Assembly: GCA_003427395.1 (NCBI GenBank)
Contig: BFEA01000411.1
Location: 520,096 to 550,984 of the forward strand
Reading direction: 5' to 3'
Origin: Chara braunii
Lineage: Eukaryota > Streptophyta > Charophyceae > Charales > Characeae
Length of the DNA stretch: 30,889 nt
Positions 13,352-20,323 of the stretch are shown one piece after another. Both the position numbers and the translations under genes were made by a program. The notes under the pieces were generated by a model that saw only the letters and a list, made by a program, of their open reading frames with translations, made no database searches and was not told the DNA's origin. Numbering within the stretch: the first letter of the stretch is position 1; the number at the start of each line of letters is the position of its first letter.

Positions 13352-14249
13352 TGAAACCTGGCACTTCGCCCGATGAAGAAAACCAATGAAATAGGGTGGA
13401 GGAGGAGAAAGGAGGACGAGGAGAGAAGAAGACGAAGGGAGGAGGAGGAGGAGGAGGAGAAGGACCTGCCGGTTTCGTGATACGTCACCGAAAAAGGAAA
13501 AAAAAAAAAAAAAAGATGACGGAGGAGTTGGAGGAGGAGAGAGACACAGAGAGAGAGAGAGCCTGACATGTGGCACGACGGGGCAGCTTTCCAACGGCGG
13601 CCAGCAACGACGAGCTGGGAAACGGGCAGCGGTGGCGGGCATCGACGACGGGCAGCTCGGCGAAGGCGGGCAGTGACGGGAACCTCTTCGGTGGGCAGCG
13701 GTGGGAACCTCCTCGGCGGGCAGCACGAACTCACGTTCGAATTTGAAGGCCGCCCGACCAAATGTGGAATCAGCGGAATAATTTGCGCAGGGGGGTCAGG
13801 GAGGCTCCCAAGCACGAAAAAGCATCGAAAAAGGCCTCCCCGCCCCCCGCGCAAAAATGCGCTGGGCCCGCCCGGCGTCAAACCGGGGGACCCAACCGGC
13901 CGGGCCGCCCTGGACCCCTGCCAGACGGAGGCTGGGCCGTCGGGCGGCCCGGAGTTTAACACAGCTTATTTTTCCGTTTAACTTTTTGCTTTCTACAATT
14001 GGTTCGGATGGACACACACGCGCACGTGCAATTTTTTCTTTCTTTTTTTGAAAAAAAAAGGGTCCCCATGGACCACAGATAACATCTGAAAACGGATCGG
14101 AACGGATTCTACATTTGATAAGTCTCTCTCTCTCTCTCTCTGGAGTCCTGATGGACCATGGATCAGATATGAAACTGATCAGAACAGATACTACACTTGA
14201 TCGTGTCTTGGGGGGAAAGGGGGAGGGGGGGTCGTTGTTGGTTGGATTG

Positions 14250-14298
<49 letters not shown>

Positions 14299-17042
14299 CC
14301 TCTACCCCCGGTGTGTGGGTGTCTGTGGCCCACCCCCATGCAGTGGATAACTTTTAATTTGGACCATTTCTTGATTTATGTGCGTCATCCTCGCGCAGGG
14401 GCCATGCTATTCTTCTCTGTATCGTTCCAATTTTAACAGATGTCCCGAAGGACCCTTGCGGTGTATAACTCGAATTCAATAGACTACAAATTAATTGTGC
14501 TTAGCCAATCACCACGCTACCTTCAAGACGCGGAGCAAATACAGCCACAACGAAGGGCATAGGGGATGGGCTGTGGAATATAGTAGGCATCATGAACGAC
14601 GATGGAGCAGCAGAAGACCCAAAGGGAGATGCAATATAGCAGGCATCAATTTGGGTCCATGGAACAGAGAGAGGGGAAAGATGCAGCAACGGGGAGGAGT
14701 GACAACATGCCAAACCAAATGCGAAATTCACACCGCCTTGCTTCTTGTCCATTTCTCCCTCTCTGCCAGACGTTCACCAGGCAGTTCAATTTGCCACGAC
14801 GATATATACATATACATATATGGAGAGCTGTCCAGTGAGCAATAGGCAGAAAGGGAGACGGCAACAAGAAATGGGACCGGAAGACTTCTAAATAATAACC
14901 AAATCGCCCCCTAAGTATGGAAGGCCAAAGGCGCAAGAGTGCTCATTTGTTTGATTGAGAGAATTCTCGCGTAAAGTCTCTGAGGATCCCAAACAGCTTG
15001 GCGGTCGCTGTGACAAACTTTCGTCGAGTGTTTTTTAATTCTTCACCCCNNNNNNNNNNNNNNNNNNNNNNNNNNNNNNNNNNNNNNNNNNNNNNNNNNN
15101 NNNNNNNNNNNNNNNNNNNNNNNNCCCCCCCCCCCCCCCCCCAAACAAACAAACAGAGGCCCCTTCTATTCTGGGGAGCAACAGTTCTGGGGGGCAACAG
15201 TCCGGTTACTCTTCCCTGTCAAGCAGAACTCTAGTTCCAATAAGAAAAAAAGAAGGGGGTTAACGCCTACTACCCCCGCCGCGTCAGTGTTTCACCAAGG
15301 TAGTATTTCACATACTATAGCACCCCCCGTTCTTTGTTCGCCGAGGGGTTCTGTGTCACAATAGAACACCGGTCTGTCTTGGCTCTGCCGCCATCATACA
15401 TACAACCTTCGGAAGGTGAATCTTATGCTCAGTCAAAACTTACGCTGAGCGCGAACAAGGACTGGTGCACAGTGGATTTTTCATTTTTTGGCCGGTGTCG
15501 CCAGCCATGTCTTTTTGGAACCCGTTGACGAAGTCCCACTGGTAACAAAATCCATCGTCAAGGTTCGAACTCATGAGCTGGGAAACGAAGTGAAGTGGTG
15601 GTTCAAGGTGAAAGCCCCAGACATTGTCATACTGATCCAATTCCATCAAGGGTTCGAACTCATGCACTCGGAACCAAAGCACTGGGAAACAGTGATGGTT
15701 CAAGATGAGAGGCCCAAAAATTATCACTCATACTCATCCGATCGCACGAGGGTTCGAACTCATGCTAACCCCCGTTTTCTCAACACTTGTGCTGCATGCC
15801 ATTCCGCCACGCGCGCCGACTGCATCTCCTTTTATTATTGCTTTATTACATCCACGGATTCCAAATCCTGTTTTCCTTTTTGGGACGAACCGCATGCTCA
15901 CTGCGCATTTTCCACTTCCGCTCCTCCATTTGTTTGTGTTACCCCCACCTCTGTAAGTTTGGCCCTACCTGGCATGTCCGAGGTGGAAGGTAGAGGTGGT
16001 CCCACCCACCTGCCGTGTTCACCATAACAGAACTCGCCCTCATCATGACTGCATCAAACTGGAAAGATAGCTTCAATACATTCATGATGATGCGGGAACG
16101 TTGTGTCTGGGGGGAAGAGGGCGGCGCTACTGTCTTTCTTTTCCTCAAATAGAAAGCACAGTCATTGTAGCTGTGTACTTCAGGCGGGCAACTCGCCGTA
16201 TGTTGTATTCCTCACGCAAGACGTCAGGTCTGCTGGCGAACACCCCTCCACAAGAGGTGAAAAACCCCAAAGCGCATGAAAAATCGGAGGTGAGAGAAAA
16301 AAAGAACAACAAGGAGAACCCGCGCACCCCAGCCCATGTAGCTGAATGGCACAGACCCATGCATGCACTCCTGATAAGCAAAAACCTGAGTTCGAATCCT
16401 GCTGGAATCCGACAAACAAAAGGACTCCGAAATAATTGTCGCCAGTTAAGTTACAATGATGTTAATGCCTTACGCCCGTTGACGTTTCCACAGAAAACGA
16501 GAAGGCTCAGTTGAGCCTATATCCCTCCATTGCTACACCGATGAACTGTTTCGGAATACGCACCTTGACTGACCTATAGACGATTCCGAAATTTGAAGTT
16601 CGAACCCAGGTTCAAGCGCAGATTTGACCTATAAATGATTCTGAAACTTCCAAGTTCGAACGAATTCAGAACACACATGTAAAGTCATTGATGAATAACC
16701 ATCCTGCGATCGTCACACGAATCGAACGCCCCGTCATTATCGCTGCATCCGGGCGTTCTGTTCGGGTGACGACAGTAGTCACGAAATTGAACGATTTCAT
16801 CTAAGCAAAAGCGAGAGAGAGGAGGAGGAGGAGGAGGAGGAGGAGGAAGGAGGAGATGAGAGGACTGTTCATACCCACAGAACAGATCAAGCAAGCAAGC
16901 GACAACAACAACACATCATACCGTTCGCTTGCTCGATCTCTGCCATCTGCTGATTCCAAAAGACTTGAAGCTGTTGGCGATGTTGGGCTTGGAGGTGTTG
17001 ATAATGTTGAAGTGCCGCAGGAGGATAAGCCGGTCCCTGCAG
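1834..17042 (-). CDS. NF-YC: NF-YC transcription factor subunit, multi-exon gene, N-terminus not located
   Basis: This is the gene-level span of six coding exons on the minus strand: 16922-17042, 8899-8966, 7112-7306, 6442-6579, 3707-3769 and 1834-1956. Joined, they give 708 nt, or 235 codons and a stop, with no internal stop. NF-YC is the histone-fold subunit that dimerises with NF-YB; the dimer then binds NF-YA and recognises CCAAT boxes in nuclear promoters, and in plants also partners CO-like proteins. The order seen is a Q-rich segment ending in an FW...EIEQAN motif, then the histone fold from [17 protein letters not shown] to [11 protein letters not shown], then a P/Q/M-rich tail. All introns are GT-AG: the first is phase 1 and the rest are phase 0. 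The first exon seen opens in phase 0 without a start codon, so at least one upstream exon is missing. Family identity is essentially certain; the paralogue number cannot be told. Confidence 0.95.
2201..2550. repeat. Diverged tandem duplication, about 170-180 bp per unit
   Basis: Two consecutive units both run from GATCCCAGCCA through CTTCTAGAGATGGT and TTTCAACATCTTTTCGCGC to CCCTCTATGGA. Unit 1 begins at 2201 and unit 2 at 2370. They differ by scattered substitutions and a short insertion (GTCAAGTGGCT), so the duplication is not recent. Confidence 0.85.
2786..2874. repeat. 21-22 bp minisatellite
   Basis: About four copies of GGCTTAAACCACCCCCTTAAA start near 2795, 2817, 2838 and 2858. The last is altered by a small insertion. 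Confidence 0.9.
3522..3634. repeat. (CA)n microsatellite
   Basis: About 110 bases of mostly pure CA dinucleotide are interrupted by CGCA and TGCA variants, just inside intron 5 near its donor. Confidence 0.98.
3707..3769 (-). CDS. NF-YC: NF-YC exon E: MMVGRP segment
   Basis: The exon is 63 nt, or 21 codons, encoding [20 protein letters not shown] followed by Gln. Plant NF-YC proteins carry a similar Met/Gly/Pro motif (MMxGRPxxxx) in the C-terminal half. The acceptor is TTGATTGCAG|GCG and the donor is GCACAG|GTGCGT, both phase 0. The large (CA)n microsatellite of intron 5 begins about 75 bases past the donor. Confidence 0.9.
3770..6441 (-). other. NF-YC intron 4
   Basis: This 2.67-kb intron has donor GTAAGA and acceptor TTGCAG. 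It contains an 18-base G-run (4723-4740) in a purine-rich stretch and a short (AG)n tract near 5000. A minus-strand frame is open across 5617-6303 but resembles nothing I know and is Cys/Arg/Ser-rich, as expected of chance translation. No other gene is seen. Confidence 0.8.
4711..4760. repeat. Poly-G rich tract
   Basis: An uninterrupted G-run at 4723-4740 is flanked by further short G-runs. It could form G-quadruplex on the plus strand and is a likely place for length error. Confidence 0.85.
6442..6579 (-). CDS. NF-YC: NF-YC exon D: P/Q-rich region after the histone fold
   Basis: The exon is 138 nt, or 46 codons, and begins [15 protein letters not shown]. The boundary [14 protein letters not shown] follows the usual plant pattern of PRDELKEEGLG. 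It continues with a Tyr/Pro segment ([11 protein letters not shown]) and a Gln-rich end ([10 protein letters not shown]). The acceptor is TTTCCTTCCAG|GAG and the donor is GCACCG|GTAAGA; both junctions are phase 0. The Q/P-rich composition fits the C-terminal activation region of NF-YC. Confidence 0.92.
6580..7111 (-). other. NF-YC intron 3, carrying a U6-like remnant
   Basis: This 0.53-kb intron has donor GTTTGT and acceptor CTTCCAG. Apart from a degraded U6-like sequence at 6942-6990, nothing is recognised in it. Confidence 0.85.
6942..6990 (+). pseudogene. U6 snRNA-derived fragment, degenerate
   Basis: About 49 bases align with the 5' half of U6. They start GTCCTTTGTCACATCC, continue AACATTGGAACAAT and end GGAGAAGGTTAGAT. 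The ACAGAGA box is altered and the 3' half is absent. It is antisense to NF-YC, inside intron 3. It is most likely a decayed retrotransposed copy. Confidence 0.7.
7112..7306 (-). CDS. NF-YC: NF-YC exon C: histone-fold core
   Basis: The exon is 195 nt and encodes 65 residues starting [20 protein letters not shown] and ending [10 protein letters not shown]. This is the main part of the histone fold: the long helix with LTLRSW, the [15 protein letters not shown] loop and helix, and the [11 protein letters not shown] end. The acceptor is ATCATCTCAG|ATG, and the ATG is internal, not the start. The donor is ATCAAG|GTTTGT. A His stands in IAHAITKTD where most plant proteins have small residues (IAAAITRTD); this is a mild substitution that leaves the fold signature intact. 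Confidence 0.97.
7643..7765. repeat. 64-bp tandem duplication
   Basis: Two units each run CAAACTACAAAGCTTC, a T-run, a G-run, then GTCTTTCTGTTCCTTTTCC. They start at 7643 and 7707 and differ mainly in homopolymer length. Confidence 0.9.
7846..7927. repeat. (TG)n followed by (GA)n microsatellites
   Basis: TG repeats with CATG interruptions run to about 7903. After a short spacer, a pure GA tract runs to 7927. Confidence 0.95.
8622..8870. repeat. (GA)n tracts flanking unique sequence
   Basis: A GA tract of about 62 bases (8622-8684) is followed by about 100 bases of mixed sequence, then a second GA-rich and GGGGA-rich tract to about 8870. The block lies a few dozen bases inside the donor end of intron 2. 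Confidence 0.95.
8899..8966 (-). CDS. NF-YC: NF-YC exon B: start of the histone fold
   Basis: The exon is 68 nt. With the G carried from the previous exon it encodes 23 residues, including [20 protein letters not shown], the N-terminal part of the NF-YC histone fold (alpha-1 and loop, with the basic RIKKIMK stretch). The acceptor is GACTTGCAG|ATTTT and the donor is TTAGG|GTATGT. It is flanked downstream on the minus strand by an intron with long (GA)n tracts. The match to plant NF-YC is near exact. Confidence 0.96.
9224..9335. repeat. GC-rich dispersed repeat with T-run end, copy 1
   Basis: The conserved block begins CTGGGTTAGGC and contains GACGGACGGGG...GTCCGTC, an internal palindrome around a G-run. 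It ends AACATCCCAG, then a T-run and GAAGATGGGGT. The terminal CTGGG and CCCAG are short inverted repeats. A closely similar copy lies at 11870-11982. The T-run end suggests either a retroposed element read from the other strand or a MITE next to a simple repeat. Confidence 0.85.
9336..9360. repeat. (CA)n tract after an unresolved base
   Basis: A single N at 9336 is followed by about 11 CA units. It abuts the T-run of the dispersed repeat on one side and the reverse-transcriptase fragment on the other. An assembly join here is possible. Confidence 0.85.
9363..9880 (+). pseudogene. Reverse-transcriptase fragment (palm end and thumb), decayed
   Basis: Translation shows the C-terminal half of a retroelement reverse transcriptase. 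In one frame there is an [13 protein letters not shown] stretch (from 9392), like RT motif B, and YRFIDDI (9515-9535), like the catalytic motif C. Three in-frame TAA codons lie between them (9443, 9476, 9497). A second frame, from about 9573, continues with YDLEW and FLGARI, then GQLTRFEHI (about 9756) and RGHPPSVL (about 9843), the thumb-like pattern that follows the palm in Penelope-like and related RTs. Stops, a frame change and absence of the N-terminal fingers mark it as dead and 5' truncated. It is antisense to NF-YC within intron 1. The subfamily is uncertain, and no linked endonuclease domain was seen. Confidence 0.75.
10262..10385. repeat. CCA/CCG/CAT trinucleotide-rich tract
   Basis: This is an imperfect CACCAC/CACCGCCAC low-complexity run. 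Open frames across it are compositional artefacts. Confidence 0.85.
10853..11069. repeat. AGCGCC(AC) motif repeated at about 30-bp spacing
   Basis: AGCGCCAC starts at 10853, 10883, about 10914 and 10944. AGCGCC recurs at about 11005 (two periods on) and AGCGCCAC again at 11062. The spacers between motifs are not obviously alike. A frame through the first units is open for about 30 codons (SAT... then acidic EDEEED), and another frame opens from 11027, but neither resembles a known protein. Confidence 0.6.
11340..11530. other. Cluster of small palindromes, function unknown
   Basis: Short inverted units are unusually dense here: CGGCCTTTCGGCC, GGCTATAGGCTATAGG and GGCCCTTAGGGCC, along with CTGACTGACTGACC and repeated CCTAGAC words. 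No open reading frame or known RNA was recognised. Confidence 0.45.
11870..11982. repeat. GC-rich dispersed repeat with T-run end, copy 2
   Basis: This has the same orientation and core as the copy at 9224-9335. One base differs in AGGCCGACG (AGGCTGACG in copy 1), and the T-run is interrupted as TTTTTTATTTATTTTTTT. The flanks differ from copy 1, so this is an interspersed element and not a large duplication. Confidence 0.85.
12060..12411. repeat. 176-bp tandem duplication
   Basis: The block running from GATTTGACAAGGGGGTTAAA through CTGTTTCTTCTGCCGTTTTG to CATTGTGCCGTGGAAGT occurs twice in tandem. The GATTTG words are at 12096 and 12272. The copies are nearly identical, so the duplication looks recent. 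Confidence 0.92.
12430..13570. repeat. Purine-rich low-complexity region with embedded short repeats
   Basis: About 1.1 kb is almost entirely A/G on the plus strand (GAA, GGA, AG and GGAGGA tracts). Non-purine words recur inside it. CACGTGGCACTTCGCCCGAT or a close variant occurs near 12975, 13148 and 13360, with a partial copy near 13566. CCTGCCGGTTTCGTGATACG occurs near 13058 and 13465. Long serine/leucine-rich minus-strand frames here are artefacts of the composition. Confidence 0.93.
13730..13975. other. GC-rich segment, possibly retroelement-derived
   Basis: After the purine tract, about 240 bases are GC-rich with GGCCGGGCCGCCC-type words and end at TTTAACACAGC. No gene is recognised. 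It may share ancestry with the GC-rich dispersed repeat, but the similarity I see is limited to short words. Confidence 0.35.
14061..14210. repeat. Diverged tandem duplication with CT tract, period about 82 bp
   Basis: GGTCCCCATGGACCACAGAT...GGAACGGATTCTACATTTGAT is repeated as AGTCCTGATGGACCATGGAT...AGAACAGATACTACACTTGAT. A CT tract separates the copies, and each copy runs into TGTCT or AAGTCT. Confidence 0.75.
14252..14296. repeat. (CT)n microsatellite
   Basis: About 44 bases of pure CT dinucleotide lie 60 bases from the 3' end of the U6 copy. Confidence 0.97.
14356..14453 (-). ncRNA. U6 snRNA copy, near full length, probably a pseudogene
   Basis: The minus strand reads GTCCTTCGGGACATC, then AAAATTGGAACGATACAGAG, then AGCATGGCCCCTGCGC, and ends AAGAAATGGTCCAAATT. 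This is the U6 spliceosomal RNA from its 5' stem to its 3' end. The ACAGAGA box that pairs with the 5' splice site is intact. Differences include AGAAGAATAGC for AGAAGATTAGC and a small deletion near GACGCACA. No T-run Pol III terminator follows (AAAAGTTATCC instead), and a plant upstream sequence element is not evident. It therefore looks like a retrotransposed or decayed copy in intron 1, although expression cannot be excluded. Confidence 0.88.
15050..15124. other. Assembly gap (75 N)
   Basis: Seventy-five undetermined bases are followed by an 18-base C-run. The gap length is probably nominal. Confidence 1.
15555..15775. repeat. Three box-B-like repeats, about 85-100 bp apart
   Basis: GGTTCGAACTCATG occurs near 15561, 15652 and 15750. 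The flanking sequence is similar between copies (GGGAAAC...GTGGTTCAAG...GGCCCCA...TCATAC). GGTTCGAA resembles the Pol III box B of tRNAs, and on the opposite strand GAGTTCGAACC does too. On the minus strand the middle copy is followed by GATGGAATTGGAT, like the body of the SINEs at 16330 and 23010. I read these as tandem SINE-derived remnants. Confidence 0.6.
16330..16470 (+). mobile_element. tRNA-derived SINE
   Basis: A tRNA-like head has an A-box (TGTAGCTGAATGG near 16338) and a B-box (GAGTTCGAATCC, 16388-16399). It is followed by a body, GCTGGAATCCGACAAAC...CTCCGAAATAATTGTCGCC, that is shared in diverged form with the elements at 17640-17790 and 23010-23148. It is antisense to NF-YC in intron 1. 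No intact tRNA fold is implied, since the acceptor arm is not paired. Confidence 0.75.
16701..16778. mobile_element. CTACCGTCTTC-family foldback MITE, short degenerate copy
   Basis: ACGAATCGAACGCCCCGTCA is followed by TTATCGCTGCATCC and then the inverse arm GGGCGTTCTGTTCGGGTGAC. The arms match the MITEs at 27844-27954 and 28338-28451. The loop and part of one arm are missing. Confidence 0.75.
16922..17042 (-). CDS. NF-YC: NF-YC exon A: Q/H-rich segment before the histone fold
   Basis: The exon is 121 nt and encodes 40 residues plus the first base of an Asp codon. It is rich in Gln, His, Ala and Pro and ends [15 protein letters not shown], which matches the conserved W..Q..EIEQ.ND element before the histone fold of plant NF-YC. 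The acceptor is GCCTACAG at 17043; a second AG six bases downstream (17037) would remove two residues. The donor is AACG|GTATGATG at 16921. The residual G joins AT at the start of the next exon to restore Asp. It has no in-frame Met, so it is not the first coding exon. Confidence 0.93.
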
Positions 17043-17639
17043 CTGTAGGCATAATACGAGATGGGGAATGGGGAAAAAAAAAAACAGACATGGCATTAAC
17101 ACCATCATATACTGGTCGACAGCGAAAAAGAAGACAAAATGAATCGAAAAAGCATAAAACGCAAAGGCCGTTTCTCACAGTAGACCACAATATGACAAAC
17201 TAGGTAGCTTTCCACTTTCCTCGCTTTTTCTCCTTGCTCCCAGGAGGCACAAGCCGAGAGGCCGAGAGAGAGAGAGAGAGAGACGGGAACACAAATGGAA
17301 TGACCCAGTTGATGAGGTAGGTGGGGCCGAACATCTTCTTCTCTTGTTCTCAAGCTCCAGAGGGGAGGGGGGACGAAACGAGGGAGAAAAAGGTAAGGGG
17401 GGGGGGAGAAGGGAGAAAAGCAGGGAGAGGAGGGGACACAGAAAATTTCGTAAACACGGGAATGGATGACATGGAATCGCACAGGCTCTCTCTCTCAAAA
17501 AAAAAAAGAAGTGCTCTCTCAACAAAAAAAAGGGAAAAGAATTATCACTCTCAAGTCTCTACAGATTTCTATACCCCGTTAGTCTCTTATTTCCCTCTTC
17601 GTCAATTTCGTGGATCGCTTCCGAACGAAAACCTGGTAT

Positions 17640-17790
17640 CGTCCAACGGACCGACGACGGACCAACGGACCACTCGGTGCAACATGGACTGTTGGAATAC
17701 AGACCCCAGTTCAAATCCAGAACCCCAGTTCGAATCCAGATCCAATCAGACGAGGAGACCAAGATCATTCTGAATCACGGGGCTTCGGTC
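17640..17790 (+). mobile_element. tRNA-derived SINE remnant
   Basis: It has a B-box AGTTCGAATCC (17727-17737), preceded by a near-duplicate AGTTCAAATCC 17 bases earlier. The body GATCCAATCAGACGAGGAGA...ATTCTGAATCACGG...GGTCGG follows the SINE at 23010-23148 word for word with substitutions. No A-box was found, so the head is degraded. Confidence 0.7.
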
Positions 17791-18139
17791 GGTTCTTTAT
17801 GATATTGCAAGGCCCTCTTGCCCCTTTTTAAAAAATAATAAAGAAGAGGAAGAGAAGAGAAAAAAATCGTATCAGTGACCCCCAGTTTCCACTCTGCAAT
17901 CACATAAAACAAAAAACAAAAAAAAAACGTTTTCACTCTGCAGTACTGTACAAGTCTTCTGTCTCTTTGGTGAAAAAGAGAAAAAAGAGTAAGGGGCCTC
18001 GCTCCACTCGTCTCCACATGGAGAAAATATACGGGAAGATTCGTTCTCATTTTGCACAAAGGAATGAGATCTTTCTTCCCCTCCTCCTCTCCTTGACACC
18101 GAGCATGCCGGTGCAAAGGGAGCTTGACGCCAAATTTTG

Positions 18140-18488
18140 CTCTATCCCATTGGAGGATGGATGCCCAACCCCGACGACGAGAGTTGGGGTTGGGCGTAAC
18201 CCCGAAGGGATAGAAGATTTTCTGTAATTTTCCTACTTTTAATAATCTCATTTACTCTATCCCATGGGAGGATGGATGCCCAACCCCGACGACGGGAGTT
18301 GGGGTTGGGCGTAACCCCGAATGGATAGAAGATTTTCTGTAATTTTCCTACTTTCAAATTTTAATAATCTCATTTGCTCTATCCCATGGGAGGATGGATG
18401 CCCAACCCCGACGACGAGAGTTGGGGTTGGGCATAACCCCGAATGGATAGAAGATTTTCTGTAATTTTCCTACTTTTAATAATCTCAT
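18140..18488. repeat. Three tandem units of about 115-122 bp with internal hairpin
   Basis: Units start CTCTATCCCAT at 18140, 18255 and 18377. Each contains CCCAACCCC...GGGGTTGGG, a self-complementary pair about 12 bases apart, and ends CTACTTTTAATAATCTCATT. A fragment of a fourth unit lies at 18598-18669. Confidence 0.93.
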
Positions 18489-18491
18489 TTG

Positions 18492-18790
18492 TTGAAGCAC
18501 TCCTTAAATCACGGAGTGTATGGGGGGTGCCATGATCACCGCCAACAGAAGCCTCTTTTTCTCTCATTCAGGGAAAAAAAAGGGGGTGGCATTTATCTTT
18601 CGGGGTTGGGCATCACCCCGAAGGAATAGAATATTTTCTGTAATTTTCCTACTTTTAATAATCTCATCTGTCCTCCTCAAATCACGGAGTGTATGGAGGG
18701 CACCGTGTTCAGGGATAACAGAAGACTTTTTTTCTCATTCAGGAAAAAAAAATAACAAGGTGGCAATCAACTTTTTCACTGTTGTTGCGA
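18492..18790. repeat. Higher-order repeat beside the 115-bp units
   Basis: AAATCACGGAGTGTATGG...AACAGAAG...TCTCATTCAGG followed by an A-run and GGTGGCA occurs at 18506-18590 and again at 18677-18765. The 115-bp-unit fragment (18598-18669) lies between the copies, giving an alternating arrangement. Confidence 0.85.
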
Positions 18791-19794
18791 CCTCTGCCAT
18801 AGGATCGATCACTTGTGACCTTCTTCTCTTCCGGAGTGACAAAAATATGAAGGACGATCATTGTGTGATCTGATGGCTGGGAAGCACTGCTCCGTTATTT
18901 TAATTATTTTTCGTGATTTTTTATTTTTCCGTGATAAAAAAAAAAAGATTTCCGTGATTTCTGGGCATGAGGTCTCTGTTACTTGTTCTTTTTGTGACTT
19001 TCTCCCGTTTTCTCTGCCCAAAAAAATCGTTCAAAGATTAATAAATATCGGTCGCAACATACGTTGTGATCACCATGGACATTATAATGTTTTTTTTTTT
19101 GTTTTTTTTTTAAGGACCTAGACAATCATCCCTAATAAATAAGTATGATCTCCGTGGACATTGTAATGTTTTTTTTTTTTTTTAAGGACCTGGAAAGTCA
19201 AAAGAGAAAATAATTTTTTCTTACAAAATCGAAGTTACTCCTCATAATTCCAGACAGCTCTCCCGGGGCAAAGGGAAAGGGCATTCCCCCCCCCCCCCCC
19301 CTTTTGAAAGAGCTGATTTCGAACCTATTCTCGCGGTTGAGATTTGTTTTTTCCCTCTTTTTTCTCTTTTTTAATCCTTGGAAAAACCATTTAAAATTCC
19401 AAAGGCACGTTGACCGTCATTACGAGCTACAGTCAAACGGAGAGGGGAACGGCAATCATCATCGTAATCGTCCTTCTCCTTCTCCCTCCCTCCATTGGGA
19501 GAAATGCAGGAGACAGAGAGAGAGAGAGAGGGGACAGACGCGTAAAAAAAAAAAAAAAAAAAAAAAAATTCGTTCTGCATGAGACATGAGAGGGGGGCTC
19601 TAAATATGTCCAGACATAAAATTGCGAACGTGTGCAAAAAAAAACAAAACAAAAAAAAAAAAACAGCAGGAGTTTCCATGACACATTTGGAAACGACAAC
19701 TCACGAGGTGCGAACACAAACACACCCAAAAGAGAAAAAGACGATTTGAATTTGCTTTACGAGGCACTCAAACTACCCCGTAGGACTACACGTA

Positions 19795-19855
19795 AATGTA
19801 TCTGACCGCATTTACGACCGGACCTGGATGCATCTGACCGCAATTACGACCATAA
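19795..19855. repeat. Paired CTGACCGCA(T/A)TTACGACC motif, 32 bp apart
   Basis: CTGACCGCATTTACGACC starts at 19802 and CTGACCGCAATTACGACC at 19834. The same pair, at the same 32-bp spacing, recurs at 23663/23695 and 23779/23811. Confidence 0.85.
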
Positions 19856-19889
19856 ATACAGTAAGTAAACAGTATGTAAAACAAAAAAA

Positions 19890-20035
19890 CGCCCAGTGTG
19901 AGCATGCCCTTCGAAAACCGAACGGACGAATTTTGCGCTTTACATGCGTGTCATCACTATCGCGCGGGGTCACACTGGGAGTCCATCCGGAAGATAAAAA
20001 GATCACTGAACCCTGCGCGATAGGGATGACACGAA
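19890..20035. repeat. Nested inverted repeats
   Basis: GTGTCATCACTATCGCGCGG (19948 on) is complementary to CCTGCGCGATAGGGATGACA and the following C (to 20032), with two mismatches over about 24 bases. CCCAGTGTGAGC (from 19890) pairs with GGTCACACTGGG (to 19980), with one mismatch. The two hairpins interlock. Confidence 0.8.
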
Positions 20036-20254
20036 TTTTTTGCTCAATGCGGATCTTCTCTCTGTATATTTGAAATGATCCCATAATTAGGGGGGGGGGG
20101 GAAAAAAGGCACCCTTCCAGTCTAATGGATGAGCCGATGAAGAAAGAAGTGACAGATTTAGTCCAATGATTTTTATTTTTCTTAATTTCTTACTCCAATG
20201 ACTTTATTTTTATTTTCGTCCGACGATGATTCAAGAATGTAATTTATAAATGGC

Positions 20255-20323
20255 GTCCTTCGTGACATCCGTTAAAATTGGGACAATTGAGAGAAGATTA
20301 GCATGGCCCCACTGTAAGGAGGG
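20255..20323 (+). pseudogene. U6 snRNA-derived sequence, 3' truncated
   Basis: It starts GTCCTTCGTGACATCCGTTA, continues AAAATTGGGACAATTGAGAG, and then matches U6 through AGAAGATTAGCATGGCCCC before diverging after GTAAGGAGG. The ACAGAGA box is changed to TTGAGAGA, which should abolish function. Confidence 0.85.

Larger units (their letters stand above)
8967..16921 (-). other. NF-YC intron 1 of the visible gene, about 8 kb
   Basis: This is the largest intron, with donor GTATGA and acceptor GACTTGCAG. It carries a reverse-transcriptase pseudogene, a U6 copy, two copies of a GC-rich repeat ending in a T-run, a periodic AGCGCCAC array, a 176-bp duplication, a purine-rich kilobase, box-B-like repeats and a tRNA-derived SINE. 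The N gap at 15050-15124 also lies here, so its true length is uncertain. Confidence 0.85.

Noticed and set aside
11962-13962. A 666-residue minus-strand open frame and overlapping long frames
   Set aside because: It is Ser/Leu/Pro-rich translation of the purine-rich tract and the 176-bp duplication. The composition explains the openness, and no domain is visible.
17201-17331. Short hydrophobic minus-strand frame MFGPTYLINWVIPFVFPSL
   Set aside because: It is short, runs into an (AG)n tract, and shows no resemblance to an NF-YC N-terminus.
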